Source: Magnetospirillum sp. XM-1 (GTDB taxonomy: Bacteria > Pseudomonadota > Alphaproteobacteria > Rhodospirillales > Magnetospirillaceae). From it: DNA of 64,000 nt. Positions 7,707-18,677 of this stretch are shown piece by piece. The stretch spans positions 124,001 to 188,000 of the forward strand of contig NZ_LN997848.1 of NCBI RefSeq assembly GCF_001511835.1, in the 5' to 3' direction. Under the pieces are notes generated by a model. That model was not told where the DNA came from. It saw only the letters and a list, made by a program, of their open reading frames with translations, and did not search any database. The stretch's first letter is position 1; each line of letters begins with the position of its first letter. The position numbers were made by a program, and so were the translations under genes.

Positions 7707-10269
7707 CACGATGCCCGAGATCGTCCGCACCACCTGTCCCTATTGCGGCGTCGGCTGCGGCGTCATCGCCGCGCGCTTAGACGATTCCGCCGAATGGGTG
7801 GTCAAGGGCGATCCCGAGCATCCCGCCAATTTCGGCCGCCTGTGCGTCAAGGGCTCGGCCCTGGCCGAGACCATCGGCCTGGACGGCCGCCTGCTCCACC
7901 CCATGATCGGGACGGAGCGGGCGGCGTGGAAGCCGGCGCTGGATCTGGTGGCGGAGAAGTTCTCCGCCGCCATTGCCGAACACGGCCCGGATTCGGTGGC
8001 CTTCTACGTCTCCGGCCAATTGCTGACCGAGGATTACTACGCCGCCAACAAGCTGATGAAGGGCTTCATCGGCTCGGCCAACATCGACACCAATTCGCGG
8101 CTGTGCATGTCGTCCACCGTGGCGGGGCACGTGCGCGCCTTTGGTGCCGACACCGTGCCCGGCTGCTACGAGGATCTGGAACTGGCCGATCTGGTGGTGC
8201 TGGTGGGCTCCAACGCCGCATGGTGCCATCCGGTGGTGTTCCAGCGCATCCTGGCCGCCAAGACAAGGCGGCCCGACATGCGCATCGTGGTCGTCGACCC
8301 CCGCCGCACCTCCACCGCCGAATGCGCCGATTTGCATCTGGCCATCCGTCCCGGTTCCGACGCCGTGCTGTTCAACGCGCTGCTCGCCCATCTCAGGGGC
8401 GAGGAGACCGAGTTGGACGTGGGCGTCCCCTTGGAACAGCTCGTCCAGTTCTTCTCGTGGTTCGCCGACACCGAGAAGACCGTCACCCTCTGGTCCCAGG
8501 GCATCAACCAGTCGTCGTCCGGCACCGACAAGGTGGATACCATCATCAATTGCCACCTCCAGACGGGGCGCATCGGTCGGCCCGGCATGGGGCCGTTCTC
8601 ACTCACCGGCCAGCCCAACGCCATGGGCGGGCGCGAGGTGGGCGGGCTGGCCAACATGCTGGCCGCCCATATGGGCTTCGACGAGGCCAGCGTGGACCGG
8701 GTCGGTCGCTTCTGGAACGCGGCCCGCATGGCGACCAGGCCGGGCCTGAAGGCGGTGGACCTGTTCCGCGCCGTTTCCGAGGGCAAGATCAAGGCGCTGT
8801 GGGTGATGGCCACCAATCCGGCGGTCAGCCTGCCCGAGGCCGACCTTGTGCGCGCCGCCATGCAGGCCTGCCCCTTCGTGGTGATTTCTGAATGCGAGGC
8901 CGACACCGATTCCGCTCGGCTGGCCCATGTGCGCCTGCCGGCCCTGGCCTGGGGCGAGAAGGAGGGCACCGTCACCAATTCCGAGCGCCGCATCTCGCGC
9001 CAGCGCCCCTTCCTAGCCGCGCCCGGCGAGGCCAGGGGCGATTGGTGGATCATCGCCCAGGTGGCGCGCCGCATGGGCTTCGCCGATTCCTTCGCCTGGC
9101 CCGATGCGGGCGCCATCTTCGACGAGTTCTGCCGCCTGACCGCCTTCGAGAACCATGGAACCCGCGACCTGGACCTGTCGGGTCTGGTGGGTGCGGATTA
9201 CCAGGCCATCGAGCCGATCCAGTGGCCGGTGACGTCGCCCGGACAGGGCACGGCGCGGATGTTCGCCGACGGCCGCTTCTTCCATCCCGACGGCAAGGCC
9301 CGCATGCTCGAGATCACGCCGCGCCCGCCGGCGCGGGCCACAGACGAGGCCTTCCCCCTGATCCTCAACACCGGGCGCATGCGCGACCAGTGGCACACCA
9401 TGACGCGAACGGGGCGCTCGCCCCGGCTGGCCGCCCACGCACCCGAGCCGGCGCTGCTGGTCCACCCCAAGGACGCCGCCCGCTTCGGCCTCGCCGATGG
9501 CGGGCTGGCCAGGGTCTCGGGGGCGCGAGCCAGCGTGGTCCTGCGCGTCGCCATCGACAGCGGCCAGCGCTTAGGGGAAGTCTTCGCCCCCATCCACTGG
9601 AACGACCGCACGGCGTCCGGTGCGGTGGTCGGCAGCCTGATCGACGCGGCCACCGATCCCGTCTCGGGCCAGCCCGAGCTGAAGCAGGCCCCCGTCATGG
9701 TCGCGCCCCTTTCCGCCGCCTGGCATGGCGTGCTGCTGTCGCGCAACCCGGTGGAGCTGCCCCGCTCGTTCTACTGGGCCAAGGCGGCGGGGACGGGCCA
9801 TTCGGTCTGGCGGCTGGCGGGCGAGAGCGGCGAGGACTGGCCCGCCGCCGCCAAGCAATGGCTGGGGAAAGACGGCGAGTGGATCGAGTTCCTCGACCCC
9901 AATCGCGGCCATTACCGGGGCGCGCGTCTGGTGGACGGCCGCCTGGACGCGGTGCTGTTCGTCTTTCCCTGGGCCACCGATTTCTCGCCCGACTGGGTGG
10001 CCGCCGCCTTCGGCCGCGCCGCCATCCTTGGCGACGAGCGGGCCACCCTGGTGGCCGGCGCGCCGCCCGGCGGCGACCGCGGCCGCGACAAGACGGTGTG
10101 CGCCTGCTTCAACGTCGGCCTGGCGGCCATCCGCGCCGCCATCGGCAACCACCGCCTGTCCAGCGTGGCCGAAGTGGGCGCCATGCTGAAAGCCGGCACC
10201 AATTGCGGCTCGTGCATCCCGGAATTGCGGGCGATCCTGGCCGAGGCGGCGCCTAAGAAGGTGGCGTAG
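7699..10269 (+). CDS. nasA: Assimilatory nitrate reductase, catalytic molybdopterin subunit
   Basis: Reduces nitrate to nitrite in the cytoplasm, feeding NirBD. The 856-residue protein opens with a [4Fe-4S] motif C-x2-C-x3-C (CPYCGVGCGV, from about residue 13) closed by GRLCVKG. The molybdopterin oxidoreductase and dinucleotide-binding domains follow (for example MGGREVGG and NTGRMRDQWHTMTRTG). The C-terminus ends in a BFD-like [2Fe-2S] segment with CACFNVG near 800 and NCGSC near 835, which likely accepts electrons. There is no Tat signal, which fits a cytoplasmic assimilatory enzyme. It is the last gene of the operon. Confidence 0.95.
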   Translation: MADTMPEIVRTTCPYCGVGCGVIAARLDDSAEWVVKGDPEHPANFGRLCVKGSALAETIGLDGRLLHPMIGTERAAWKPALDLVAEKFSAAIAEHGPDSVAFYVSGQLLTEDYYAANKLMKGFIGSANIDTNSRLCMSSTVAGHVRAFGADTVPGCYEDLELADLVVLVGSNAAWCHPVVFQRILAAKTRRPDMRIVVVDPRRTSTAECADLHLAIRPGSDAVLFNALLAHLRGEETELDVGVPLEQLVQFFSWFADTEKTVTLWSQGINQSSSGTDKVDTIINCHLQTGRIGRPGMGPFSLTGQPNAMGGREVGGLANMLAAHMGFDEASVDRVGRFWNAARMATRPGLKAVDLFRAVSEGKIKALWVMATNPAVSLPEADLVRAAMQACPFVVISECEADTDSARLAHVRLPALAWGEKEGTVTNSERRISRQRPFLAAPGEARGDWWIIAQVARRMGFADSFAWPDAGAIFDEFCRLTAFENHGTRDLDLSGLVGADYQAIEPIQWPVTSPGQGTARMFADGRFFHPDGKARMLEITPRPPARATDEAFPLILNTGRMRDQWHTMTRTGRSPRLAAHAPEPALLVHPKDAARFGLADGGLARVSGARASVVLRVAIDSGQRLGEVFAPIHWNDRTASGAVVGSLIDAATDPVSGQPELKQAPVMVAPLSAAWHGVLLSRNPVELPRSFYWAKAAGTGHSVWRLAGESGEDWPAAAKQWLGKDGEWIEFLDPNRGHYRGARLVDGRLDAVLFVFPWATDFSPDWVAAAFGRAAILGDERATLVAGAPPGGDRGRDKTVCACFNVGLAAIRAAIGNHRLSSVAEVGAMLKAGTNCGSCIPELRAILAEAAPKKVA

Positions 10270-10276
10270 GGCGCCC

Positions 10277-10621
10277 TTACTTCTCGAAGACCGCCCAGCC
10301 CTTGTCGCCCTTGACGAAGCGGCCCGAGGCCTTTTCCGTCTTGGCGCCCAGCGGGCCGTCCAGCGTCATCTCGAAATCGCAGGCGAAGCCGGGATTGCCC
10401 TTGGCCTCGGCGCAGGCCAGCTTCTTGAAGCCCTTGACCTTGGTGGACAGGTCCTTGCCGATCAGCTTGCCGACGCCGCCCAATTGCTCGTTCATGCCGC
10501 CGAAGGTCTGCTCGACGGCGGTCTTCATGTCGGCCTCGGACGGCTCGCCGCTGCAGGCGGCCAGCAGGCCACAGGCGAGGGAAACGGCGATCAGCGGCTT
10601 TGCGGCGGTGAAACGGGACAT
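10277..10621 (-). CDS. Small putative lipoprotein of unknown function
   Basis: A 114-residue protein with an N-terminal signal and lipobox: MSRFTAAK, a hydrophobic stretch, then LLAAC followed by SGEPSE, suggesting lipid attachment at Cys about residue 22. The rest is Lys-rich and soluble, with a second Cys pair (LACAEAKG and FACDF) that could form a disulfide in the periplasm. The ATG at 10621 has a strong GGAGG upstream; earlier in-frame starts lack one. The gene converges on nasA with 7 bases between stops, so the two operons end back to back. I do not recognise the family. Confidence 0.7.
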   Translation of the reverse strand: MSRFTAAKPLIAVSLACGLLAACSGEPSEADMKTAVEQTFGGMNEQLGGVGKLIGKDLSTKVKGFKKLACAEAKGNPGFACDFEMTLDGPLGAKTEKASGRFVKGDKGWAVFEK

Positions 10622-10748
10622 GTGACCTCCTCCATCCATGTTCCCATCGGGTATAGCGGCGTCCGCCCCGGGCGACAAGGTGGCGGCTGGTCGAGGGGGG
10701 GCATTTCGTGGTATTGCCCCGTCGCCCATAGTCCACGCAGCCGGAACC

Positions 10749-12239
10749 ATGACCATTCGAGCGAAAGACGCCGCATTGCTGGCAGGAGTGGTGGTCCTGG
10801 CCGCCCTGCTGCATCTGTGGCTGGCCGGCGGCGCCCTGCTGTCGGGGGACGAGGCCTATTACTGGCTGTGGTCGCAGGACCTGCAACTGTCCTATTACGA
10901 CCATCCCGCCATGATGGCCTGGTGGATGGCCGCCGCCACCGCCCTGTTCGGCGAGTCCGAGGCGGCCATTCGCCTACCCGCAATCCTCGCCGCGGCCGCC
11001 GTCACCTTGCTGGTCTTCGACATCGCCCGCCTGGCCTTCCAGGACATCCGCGCTGGCTGGTGGGCGGTGGCTCTGCTCAACGCCACCATCCTGTTCGCCG
11101 CCGCCGGCGTGATCGTCACCCCAGATTCGCCGCTGCTGGTGTTCTGGTCCCTGTCGCTTTGGGCCATGATCCGCCTGCTGGACGAGGGGCGGGTGCGCTG
11201 GCTGTACCTGCTGGGGCTCTCGCTCGGCCTGGGCTTCACCTCCAAATACACCATGGTGCTGATCGCGCCCGGCATCCTGGCGGTGTTCGCCCTGTTCGCC
11301 CCTGCGCGGCGCTGGTGGAAGAGCCCCCATTTCTGGGCCGCCATCGTCCTGGCGCTGGCCTGCACCGCCCCGGTGCTGGTGTGGAACGCCCAGCACGACT
11401 GGGTGTCCATCAAGAAGCAGCTGTCCCATTCCTTCGACGTGCCGGTCAGCAATCCGCTGAAAAGCCTTTCCACCTTCCTCGGCACCCAGCTGGGCACGGT
11501 CACGCCGCTGATCTTCGCCTTCATGCTGTGGGGCATGGGCTGGGCCCTGTGGTCGGGCTGGCGGCAAAGGCGGCCCGGCTGGTTCCTGCTGGGCGCCACC
11601 TCGGCGCCGCTGCTGGCCTTCTTCGTCAACCACAGCCTGGGCGGATTGGTGCAGCCCCATTGGCCCGGCCCCGCCTATCTGGGCGCCGCCATCGCCACCT
11701 CGGGCGCCTGGGTCACGCTGGGGCCGTCCTGGCGCAAGAGCCTGCGCTGGGCCTGGATGGCGGCGGTGGCCCTGGGCGGCCTGTTGGTCGCCGCCACCTA
11801 TGTGCAGATGGCCACGGCGCGCCTGCCCATCCCCATCAAATCCGATCCCATGAGCCGCCTGGGCGGCTGGGACGCGCTGGCCCGGGCGGTCCAGGCCGAG
11901 CGGGCCAAGCGCCCCGATTCCTTCGTCTTCGCCAGCAAGCACGAAGTGGCCGGGTTGCTGACCTATTACCTGCCGGGCCATCCCATCGTCTTCCTGACCG
12001 GTTCGGCTGGCTTTCCCCGAATTCCTTCGTATGATGCGCAAGACGCCGCCACCCTGGTCGGGCGCGACGGACTTTACGTGATCAAGGACAGCTTCTACGC
12101 GATCCAGGATATGCAAAGGTCCTTCCGCAGCCTGACGCTGCTGACCACGGTGGAAAGGCCCTGGGGGGGCAAGGTGGTCGATCGGTACGAAATCTGGCTG
12201 GCCGAGGGCTATTCCTCGGGCACCTTCGAGAACAAGTGA
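10749..12239 (+). CDS. Membrane glycosyltransferase, ArnT/PMT (dolichyl-phosphate-mannose transferase-like) family
   Basis: A 496-residue multi-pass inner-membrane protein. After the first helix it carries the catalytic-loop motif GDEAYYWLWS with the acidic residue typical of the PMT_2/GT39-GT83 group, then YYDHPAMM. Many hydrophobic helices follow and a short soluble C-terminal domain. Such enzymes move a sugar from a polyprenyl-phosphate carrier to lipid A, a glycan or a protein on the periplasmic face. I chose the ATG at 10749 (MTIRAKD) because the hydrophobic segment begins soon after; the longer frame adds a low-complexity leader. It forms a likely operon with the GT9 enzyme 7 bases downstream. 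The acceptor is not known. Confidence 0.8.
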   Translation: MTIRAKDAALLAGVVVLAALLHLWLAGGALLSGDEAYYWLWSQDLQLSYYDHPAMMAWWMAAATALFGESEAAIRLPAILAAAAVTLLVFDIARLAFQDIRAGWWAVALLNATILFAAAGVIVTPDSPLLVFWSLSLWAMIRLLDEGRVRWLYLLGLSLGLGFTSKYTMVLIAPGILAVFALFAPARRWWKSPHFWAAIVLALACTAPVLVWNAQHDWVSIKKQLSHSFDVPVSNPLKSLSTFLGTQLGTVTPLIFAFMLWGMGWALWSGWRQRRPGWFLLGATSAPLLAFFVNHSLGGLVQPHWPGPAYLGAAIATSGAWVTLGPSWRKSLRWAWMAAVALGGLLVAATYVQMATARLPIPIKSDPMSRLGGWDALARAVQAERAKRPDSFVFASKHEVAGLLTYYLPGHPIVFLTGSAGFPRIPSYDAQDAATLVGRDGLYVIKDSFYAIQDMQRSFRSLTLLTTVERPWGGKVVDRYEIWLAEGYSSGTFENK

Positions 12240-12246
12240 GGCGGTC

Positions 12247-13461
12247 GTGAACGTCGACAGGATGCGGCAGATCGATTTCTGGGCGGGGGTCCCGCTCACC
12301 TTCCTGATGACGCTTTACTGGCGTATCCGCTGTTTCTTCAGCCCGCCCGCGCCCAAGGCAGGCAAGAACATCCTGTTCATCGAACTGTCCGAGATGGGCA
12401 GCGCGGTGATCGCCGACGCGGCGCTCAAGCGGGCGCAGGCGCTGTTCCCCGACGCCCGGATCTATTTCCTGATCTTCGCCAAGAACCGCCCCAGCCTGGA
12501 CATCATGGGCACCATCGCGCGGGAAAACATGCTGACCATCCGCGCCGACAGCCTGGTCAATCTGGTGGTGGACACGCTGGCCATGGTCCGCACCATGCGT
12601 TCGCTGGACCTGATGGCCGCCATCGACATGGAGATGTTCTCGCGCTTCTCGGCGCTGCTGACCTTCCTGTCGGGCGCGCCCAAGCGGGTGGGCTTCCACC
12701 GCTTCCACACCGAGGGGCTTTATCGCGGCGAGCTGCTCACCCACCGCGTGCCCTACAATCCCCACCAGCACGTGGCCAAGTGCTTCATGGCCCAGGTCCA
12801 CGCCCTGACCGAGCCGGAAGGCACCACGCCCCACGGCAAGGTCCATTTCACTGAAGCCGACATCCGCCTCGCCCCGGTGACGCCGTCGGCCGAGGTGCTG
12901 GACGCTTTCAAGACCCGGCTGTTCGAGGCCTATCCGGTGCTGCAAGACGCCAAGCGCTGGGTGATCCTCAACCCCAACGCCAGCGAGCTGATGCCGCTCA
13001 GGCGCTGGCCCTACGACCGCTACAAGGAAGTGGCCCGCCGGCTGCTGGCCGAGCACGACGACATGGCCATCATCATCACCGGTGTCGCCTCGGAAAAGGC
13101 CGAGGCCGAGACCCTGGTGGCGGCGGCGGGTTCCGACCGCATCTGCAATCTGGCCGGCTTCACCCGCATGGAAGACCTGATCCCGCTTTACGCCTTGTCG
13201 GCGGTGATGGTCACCAACGATTCCGGCCCGGCCCACTTCGCGGCGCCCGTGGGCCTGCCCACCATCGTGCTGTTCGGCCCCGAGACGCCCGCCCTCTATG
13301 GCGCGCTGAACGACAAGGCCGAGTTCATCACCGCCCGCCTGGCCTGTTCGCCCTGCGTCTCGGCCATGAACCATCGCAGCACCGCCTGCACAGATCCCGC
13401 CTGCATGCGCGCCATTCCGGTGGAGCAGGTGCTGGGCGCGGTGAAGCGCCTGCTGGGATGA
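12247..13461 (+). CDS. Glycosyltransferase family 9 (heptosyltransferase-like)
   Basis: A 404-residue GT-B fold enzyme related to the ADP-heptose:LPS heptosyltransferases. The C-terminal half shows the family features: ILNPNASELMPLRRWP, the segment VTNDSGPAHFA that lines the nucleotide-sugar site, and IVLFGPETPALYG. A Cys-containing stretch ACSPCVSAMNHR follows, as in many GT9 proteins. It probably adds a sugar to lipopolysaccharide core or another surface glycan. It starts with GTG at 12247; an ATG at 12262 is an alternative. It lies between a PMT-like transferase and a glycerophosphodiesterase with which its stop overlaps. Confidence 0.82.
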   Translation: MNVDRMRQIDFWAGVPLTFLMTLYWRIRCFFSPPAPKAGKNILFIELSEMGSAVIADAALKRAQALFPDARIYFLIFAKNRPSLDIMGTIARENMLTIRADSLVNLVVDTLAMVRTMRSLDLMAAIDMEMFSRFSALLTFLSGAPKRVGFHRFHTEGLYRGELLTHRVPYNPHQHVAKCFMAQVHALTEPEGTTPHGKVHFTEADIRLAPVTPSAEVLDAFKTRLFEAYPVLQDAKRWVILNPNASELMPLRRWPYDRYKEVARRLLAEHDDMAIIITGVASEKAEAETLVAAAGSDRICNLAGFTRMEDLIPLYALSAVMVTNDSGPAHFAAPVGLPTIVLFGPETPALYGALNDKAEFITARLACSPCVSAMNHRSTACTDPACMRAIPVEQVLGAVKRLLG

Positions 13462-14165
13462 TGCTGATCGGCCATCGCGGACTGGCCGGCCTCGCCCCCG
13501 AGAACACCCTGGCGTCATTGCGCGCCGCCAGCGCCCATGGCCTCGCCATGGTCGAGTTCGACGTGCGGCTGTCCCGTGACGGCGTGCCGCTGGTCTTCCA
13601 CGACGACACCCTGGAGCGCACCACCGACGGCACCGGCCCGGTCGCGGCGCGGGACTGGGCCGAGATCGCCCGCCTGGACGCCGGCTCCTGGTTCGCCCCC
13701 GCCTTCGCCGGAGAAAAGGTCCCCAGCCTGGAACAGGCGCTCGGCCTGTGCCTGGACCTGGGGCTCGCGGTCAACATGGAGATCAAGCCCGATGCGGGCC
13801 GCGAGATCGAAACCGCCGATACCGCCCTGGCCCTGGCCCTGGGCTCGTGGCCCGACGGCATCGCCCCGCCGCTGGTTTCCAGCTTCGCAATCCCCTGCCT
13901 GGAGGCGGCGCGCCGCGTCGCGCCCCATTGGCCGCGCGCCCTTTTGCTGGAAGGCCTCCCCCCCGACTGGCGCGAGCGGGCGCGAAGTCTCGGCGTCGAG
14001 GCCCTGCATCTGGATCACCGGACGCTGGAGGCGGAACAGGTCGAAACCGTAAGGGCGGCGGGGTTCTCGGTGCGGGCCTACACGGTCAACGACCCCGTCC
14101 GGGCGCGGCAGCTTCGAGACTGGGGCGTCACGGGCGTGTTCAGCGATTTTCCTCATTCGTCATGA
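13458..14165 (+). CDS. Glycerophosphodiester phosphodiesterase (GDPD family)
   Basis: A 235-residue cytoplasmic enzyme (no signal peptide) that hydrolyses glycerophosphodiesters to glycerol-3-phosphate and an alcohol. It opens with the family motif IGHRGLAGLAPENTL, which carries the catalytic His-Arg and Glu, and continues with VEFDVRLSRDGVPLVFHDD, which holds the metal ligands and second His. NMEIKPD supplies another metal-site acid. The fold ends with WGVTGVFSDFP. Size and lack of a leader resemble UgpQ more than periplasmic GlpQ. Its ATG overlaps the GT9 stop in an ATGA, so translation is coupled. Confidence 0.92.
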   Translation: MMLIGHRGLAGLAPENTLASLRAASAHGLAMVEFDVRLSRDGVPLVFHDDTLERTTDGTGPVAARDWAEIARLDAGSWFAPAFAGEKVPSLEQALGLCLDLGLAVNMEIKPDAGREIETADTALALALGSWPDGIAPPLVSSFAIPCLEAARRVAPHWPRALLLEGLPPDWRERARSLGVEALHLDHRTLEAEQVETVRAAGFSVRAYTVNDPVRARQLRDWGVTGVFSDFPHSS

Positions 14166-14269
14166 GTTCGTAACGTCACTGTGGCGCATGACGACAAAGG
14201 GTTATATATGTGCCGTCATCGGCAGGCCTGGGAGAGCCCGCCGACGCCATGCGAGGAGTTACCCCTGAC

Positions 14270-15670
14270 GTGAAAGCGCTCGATCCTATCCTGATTTCCG
14301 GCCGCGAGGTCCTGCCCCTGGTCGAGGGCGGCAAAGGAATCAACGTCTCCAACGGCGAAAGCTCGGGCGCCTGGGCGGCCGCCGGCGGCGTCGCCACCTT
14401 CTCCGGGGTCAACGCCGATCTCTATGACGAGAACGGCAATCGCATCGACATGGTCTATCACGGCAAGACCAGGACCGAGAAACACCACGAGCTGATCGCC
14501 TACGGCATCCGGGGCGGCATCGCCCAGGCCCGCATCGCCCACGACCTGGCCGGCGGCCAGGGGCGCATCCACATGAACGTGCTGTGGGAGATGGGCGGCG
14601 CCGAGCAGATCCTTGAAGGCGTGCTGGAAGGCTCCAAGGGCCTGATCCACGGCGTCACCTGCGGCGCCGGCATGCCCTACCGCGTGGCCGAGATCGCGGC
14701 GCGCTACGGCGTCTACTACTACCCCATCGTGTCGTCGGCGCGGGCCTTCCGCGCGCTGTGGAAGCGCGCCTACCACAAGTACGGCCAGTTGCTGGGCGGC
14801 GTGGTCTACGAGGATCCCTGGCTGGCGGGCGGCCATAACGGCCTGTCCAATTCCGAAGACCCCAGGAAGCCCGAGCCCCCCTACGGCCGCGTCGCCGAGC
14901 TGCGCAAGACCATGACGGAATGCGGCGTGTCCGGCAACGTGCCGATCTTCATGGCCGGCGGCGTCTGGTGGCTGAAGGAGTGGGAGGACTGGATCGGCAA
15001 TCCCGAGCTGGGCCCCATCGCCTTCCAGTACGGCACCCGCCCGCTGCTGACCCAGGAAAGCCCCATCTCCAACGAGTGGAAGCAGCGCCTGCTGACGCTC
15101 CAGCCCGGCGACGTGCTGCTGCACCATTTCAGCCCCACCGGCTTCTACTCCTCGGCGGTGAAGAACGGCTTCATCAACGAGCTGTGCCAGCGCCTGGACC
15201 ACCAGATCCCCTATTCCAGCGAATGCGTCGGCGACCACGAGGCCGAGCTGCCCATCGGCGCCCGTAAGCGCATCGTCTGGGTCACGCCCCATGACCGCGA
15301 CCGCGCGCTGGGCTGGATGAACGAGGGCTTCACCGAGGCTCTGCGCACCCCCGATTCCACCCTGGTCTTCGTCACCCCCGACAAGGCCGAGGAAATCCGC
15401 ATCGATCAGGTCAACTGCATGGGCTGCCTGTCCCAGTGCATGTTCTCCAACTGGGCCCAGAACGAGGCGGGCACCACCGGCAAGAAGGCCGATCCGCGCA
15501 GCTTCTGCATCCAGAAGACCCTGCAGAACATCGGCCATGGCGGCGACGTGGAGCACGAGCTGATGTTCGCCGGCCACAACGCCTACCGCTTCGGCTCGGA
15601 CCCGTTCTACAAGAACGGCTTCATCCCCACGGTGAAGCAGCTGGTGGAGCGCATCGCCAGCGGCGAGTGA
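14270..15670 (+). CDS. Nitronate monooxygenase-like flavin enzyme (2-nitropropane dioxygenase family)
   Basis: An FMN-dependent TIM-barrel protein of the NPD/nitronate monooxygenase group, about 466 residues, which would oxidise alkyl nitronates or act as an NAD(P)H-flavin oxidoreductase. Features include GVTCGAGMP, PIVSSARAF, GGHNGLSN, MAGGVWW and FQYGTRPLLT along the barrel. An unusual Cys cluster CMGCLSQC lies near residue 385, which suggests a metal or redox site not found in the smallest family members. I prefer the GTG at 14270 (AGGAG 11 bases upstream), giving an N-terminus KALDPILISGREV; ATGs at 14210 and 14249 are alternatives. A hairpin terminator follows at 15705. Confidence 0.75.
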   Translation: MKALDPILISGREVLPLVEGGKGINVSNGESSGAWAAAGGVATFSGVNADLYDENGNRIDMVYHGKTRTEKHHELIAYGIRGGIAQARIAHDLAGGQGRIHMNVLWEMGGAEQILEGVLEGSKGLIHGVTCGAGMPYRVAEIAARYGVYYYPIVSSARAFRALWKRAYHKYGQLLGGVVYEDPWLAGGHNGLSNSEDPRKPEPPYGRVAELRKTMTECGVSGNVPIFMAGGVWWLKEWEDWIGNPELGPIAFQYGTRPLLTQESPISNEWKQRLLTLQPGDVLLHHFSPTGFYSSAVKNGFINELCQRLDHQIPYSSECVGDHEAELPIGARKRIVWVTPHDRDRALGWMNEGFTEALRTPDSTLVFVTPDKAEEIRIDQVNCMGCLSQCMFSNWAQNEAGTTGKKADPRSFCIQKTLQNIGHGGDVEHELMFAGHNAYRFGSDPFYKNGFIPTVKQLVERIASGE

Positions 15671-15704
15671 CCCTCTTTCTGCCACATTGTGAGCCCACAA
15701 ACGG

Positions 15705-15731
15705 AAACGCCGCCCAAACCGGGCGGCGTTT
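15705..15731. terminator. Bidirectional hairpin between convergent genes
   Basis: A perfect 11-bp stem AAACGCCGCCC (15705-15715) pairs with GGGCGGCGTTT (15721-15731) around a five-base loop. It sits between the stops of the nitronate monooxygenase-like gene on the plus strand and the small RHH gene on the minus strand. The A/T ends give each strand a short T tail. Confidence 0.7.
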
Positions 15732-15755
15732 CACGTTGGGGCGATGCCTGTGGCT

Positions 15756-15959
15756 CTATTCGTTGACCGCAGCCTTCAGCACGGCACGGGCCTCGTGCTC
15801 GTCGATCTGGTGGACGTCCGAGAGGTGGGTTTCCCAGTTCTCGACGTATTCCTTGACCGCGACGGCCAGGCATTCCCCCACCGTCTGCCCGGTCTCGGCG
15901 GCCAGCGCCTCCAGGCGCTGCTTCAGTTCGGGCGAGATGGCAAGCGACAGGGTTTCCAT
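15756..15959 (-). CDS. Small ribbon-helix-helix (CopG-like) protein
   Basis: A 67-residue protein starting METLSLAISPELKQRLEALA, which fits the beta strand plus first helix of a ribbon-helix-helix DNA-binding fold, followed by TGQTVGECLAVAVKEYV as the second helix and an acidic tail. Such proteins act as antitoxins or small repressors. No toxin gene is next to it: the downstream neighbour is the convergent nitronate monooxygenase-like gene and the upstream neighbour is PBP1A on the other strand. The ATG at 15959 follows GAGGA; an in-frame ATG at 15980 would add seven residues. Confidence 0.65.
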   Translation of the reverse strand: METLSLAISPELKQRLEALAAETGQTVGECLAVAVKEYVENWETHLSDVHQIDEHEARAVLKAAVNE

Positions 15960-16054
15960 GGTTCGGTCCTCGTTAAACATTCCGCGCGGAGTCTACATCC
16001 AATGAACGGATGTTGCCAGTTCCGAGCGCCCCCCGCCCCGTGGTAGAAGGCGCC

Positions 16055-18175
<2,121 letters not shown>

Positions 18176-18194
18176 GCCCCTCGTTGGTGACCGG

Positions 18195-18677
18195 CTATTC
18201 CGGCCAGGTCACCACGTGGTAGTCCAGAAGGTCGGCGCGGGATTCGGCGATGACCTTGCCCCGCACCGAGATGCCGGCCCGATGCACCGTCTCGGGATCG
18301 CCCGAGACCAGCGGGTGCCACCATTGCAGCACCTTGCCCTCGGCGAGCAGGCGATAGGCGCAGGTGGACGGCAGCCATTTGAGGGTCGGCAGCACCACGG
18401 GGGAAAGCTCGACGCAATCGGGCACATGGTCCCAGCGCTTCGCATAGTTCTTGCAGCCGCAGGTATGCAGGTTGAGCAACCGGCAGGCCACGTTGGTGTA
18501 GTGGACCTCGCCGGTGTCGGCGTCCTCGAGCTTGTGCAGGCAGCAGCGGCCGCAGCCGTCGCAGAGCGATTCCCACTGCGCCCGGGTCATGGCCGAAAGC
18601 GGCGTGGTCCGCCAGAAAGGCGGACCTTCCGCTTGGGCGTCAGCCCCGGTCGTGTTGACGGATGAACTCGCGGACAT
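18195..18677 (-). CDS. UPF0260 (YcgN-like) cysteine-cluster protein
   Basis: About 160 residues with the typical opening [20 protein letters not shown] followed by a Cys-rich cluster: CDGCGRCC, then [11 protein letters not shown] and DCVELSP, ending with a WLPSTCAYR segment. These cysteines resemble the YkgJ/UPF0260 family, thought to bind zinc or an iron-sulfur cluster; the function is unknown. The start at 18677 (MSASSSV) lies inside the 3' end of phaZ, with a 38-base overlap, so the two are probably translated from one message. Confidence 0.78.
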   Translation of the reverse strand: MSASSSVNTTGADAQAEGPPFWRTTPLSAMTRAQWESLCDGCGRCCLHKLEDADTGEVHYTNVACRLLNLHTCGCKNYAKRWDHVPDCVELSPVVLPTLKWLPSTCAYRLLAEGKVLQWWHPLVSGDPETVHRAGISVRGKVIAESRADLLDYHVVTWPE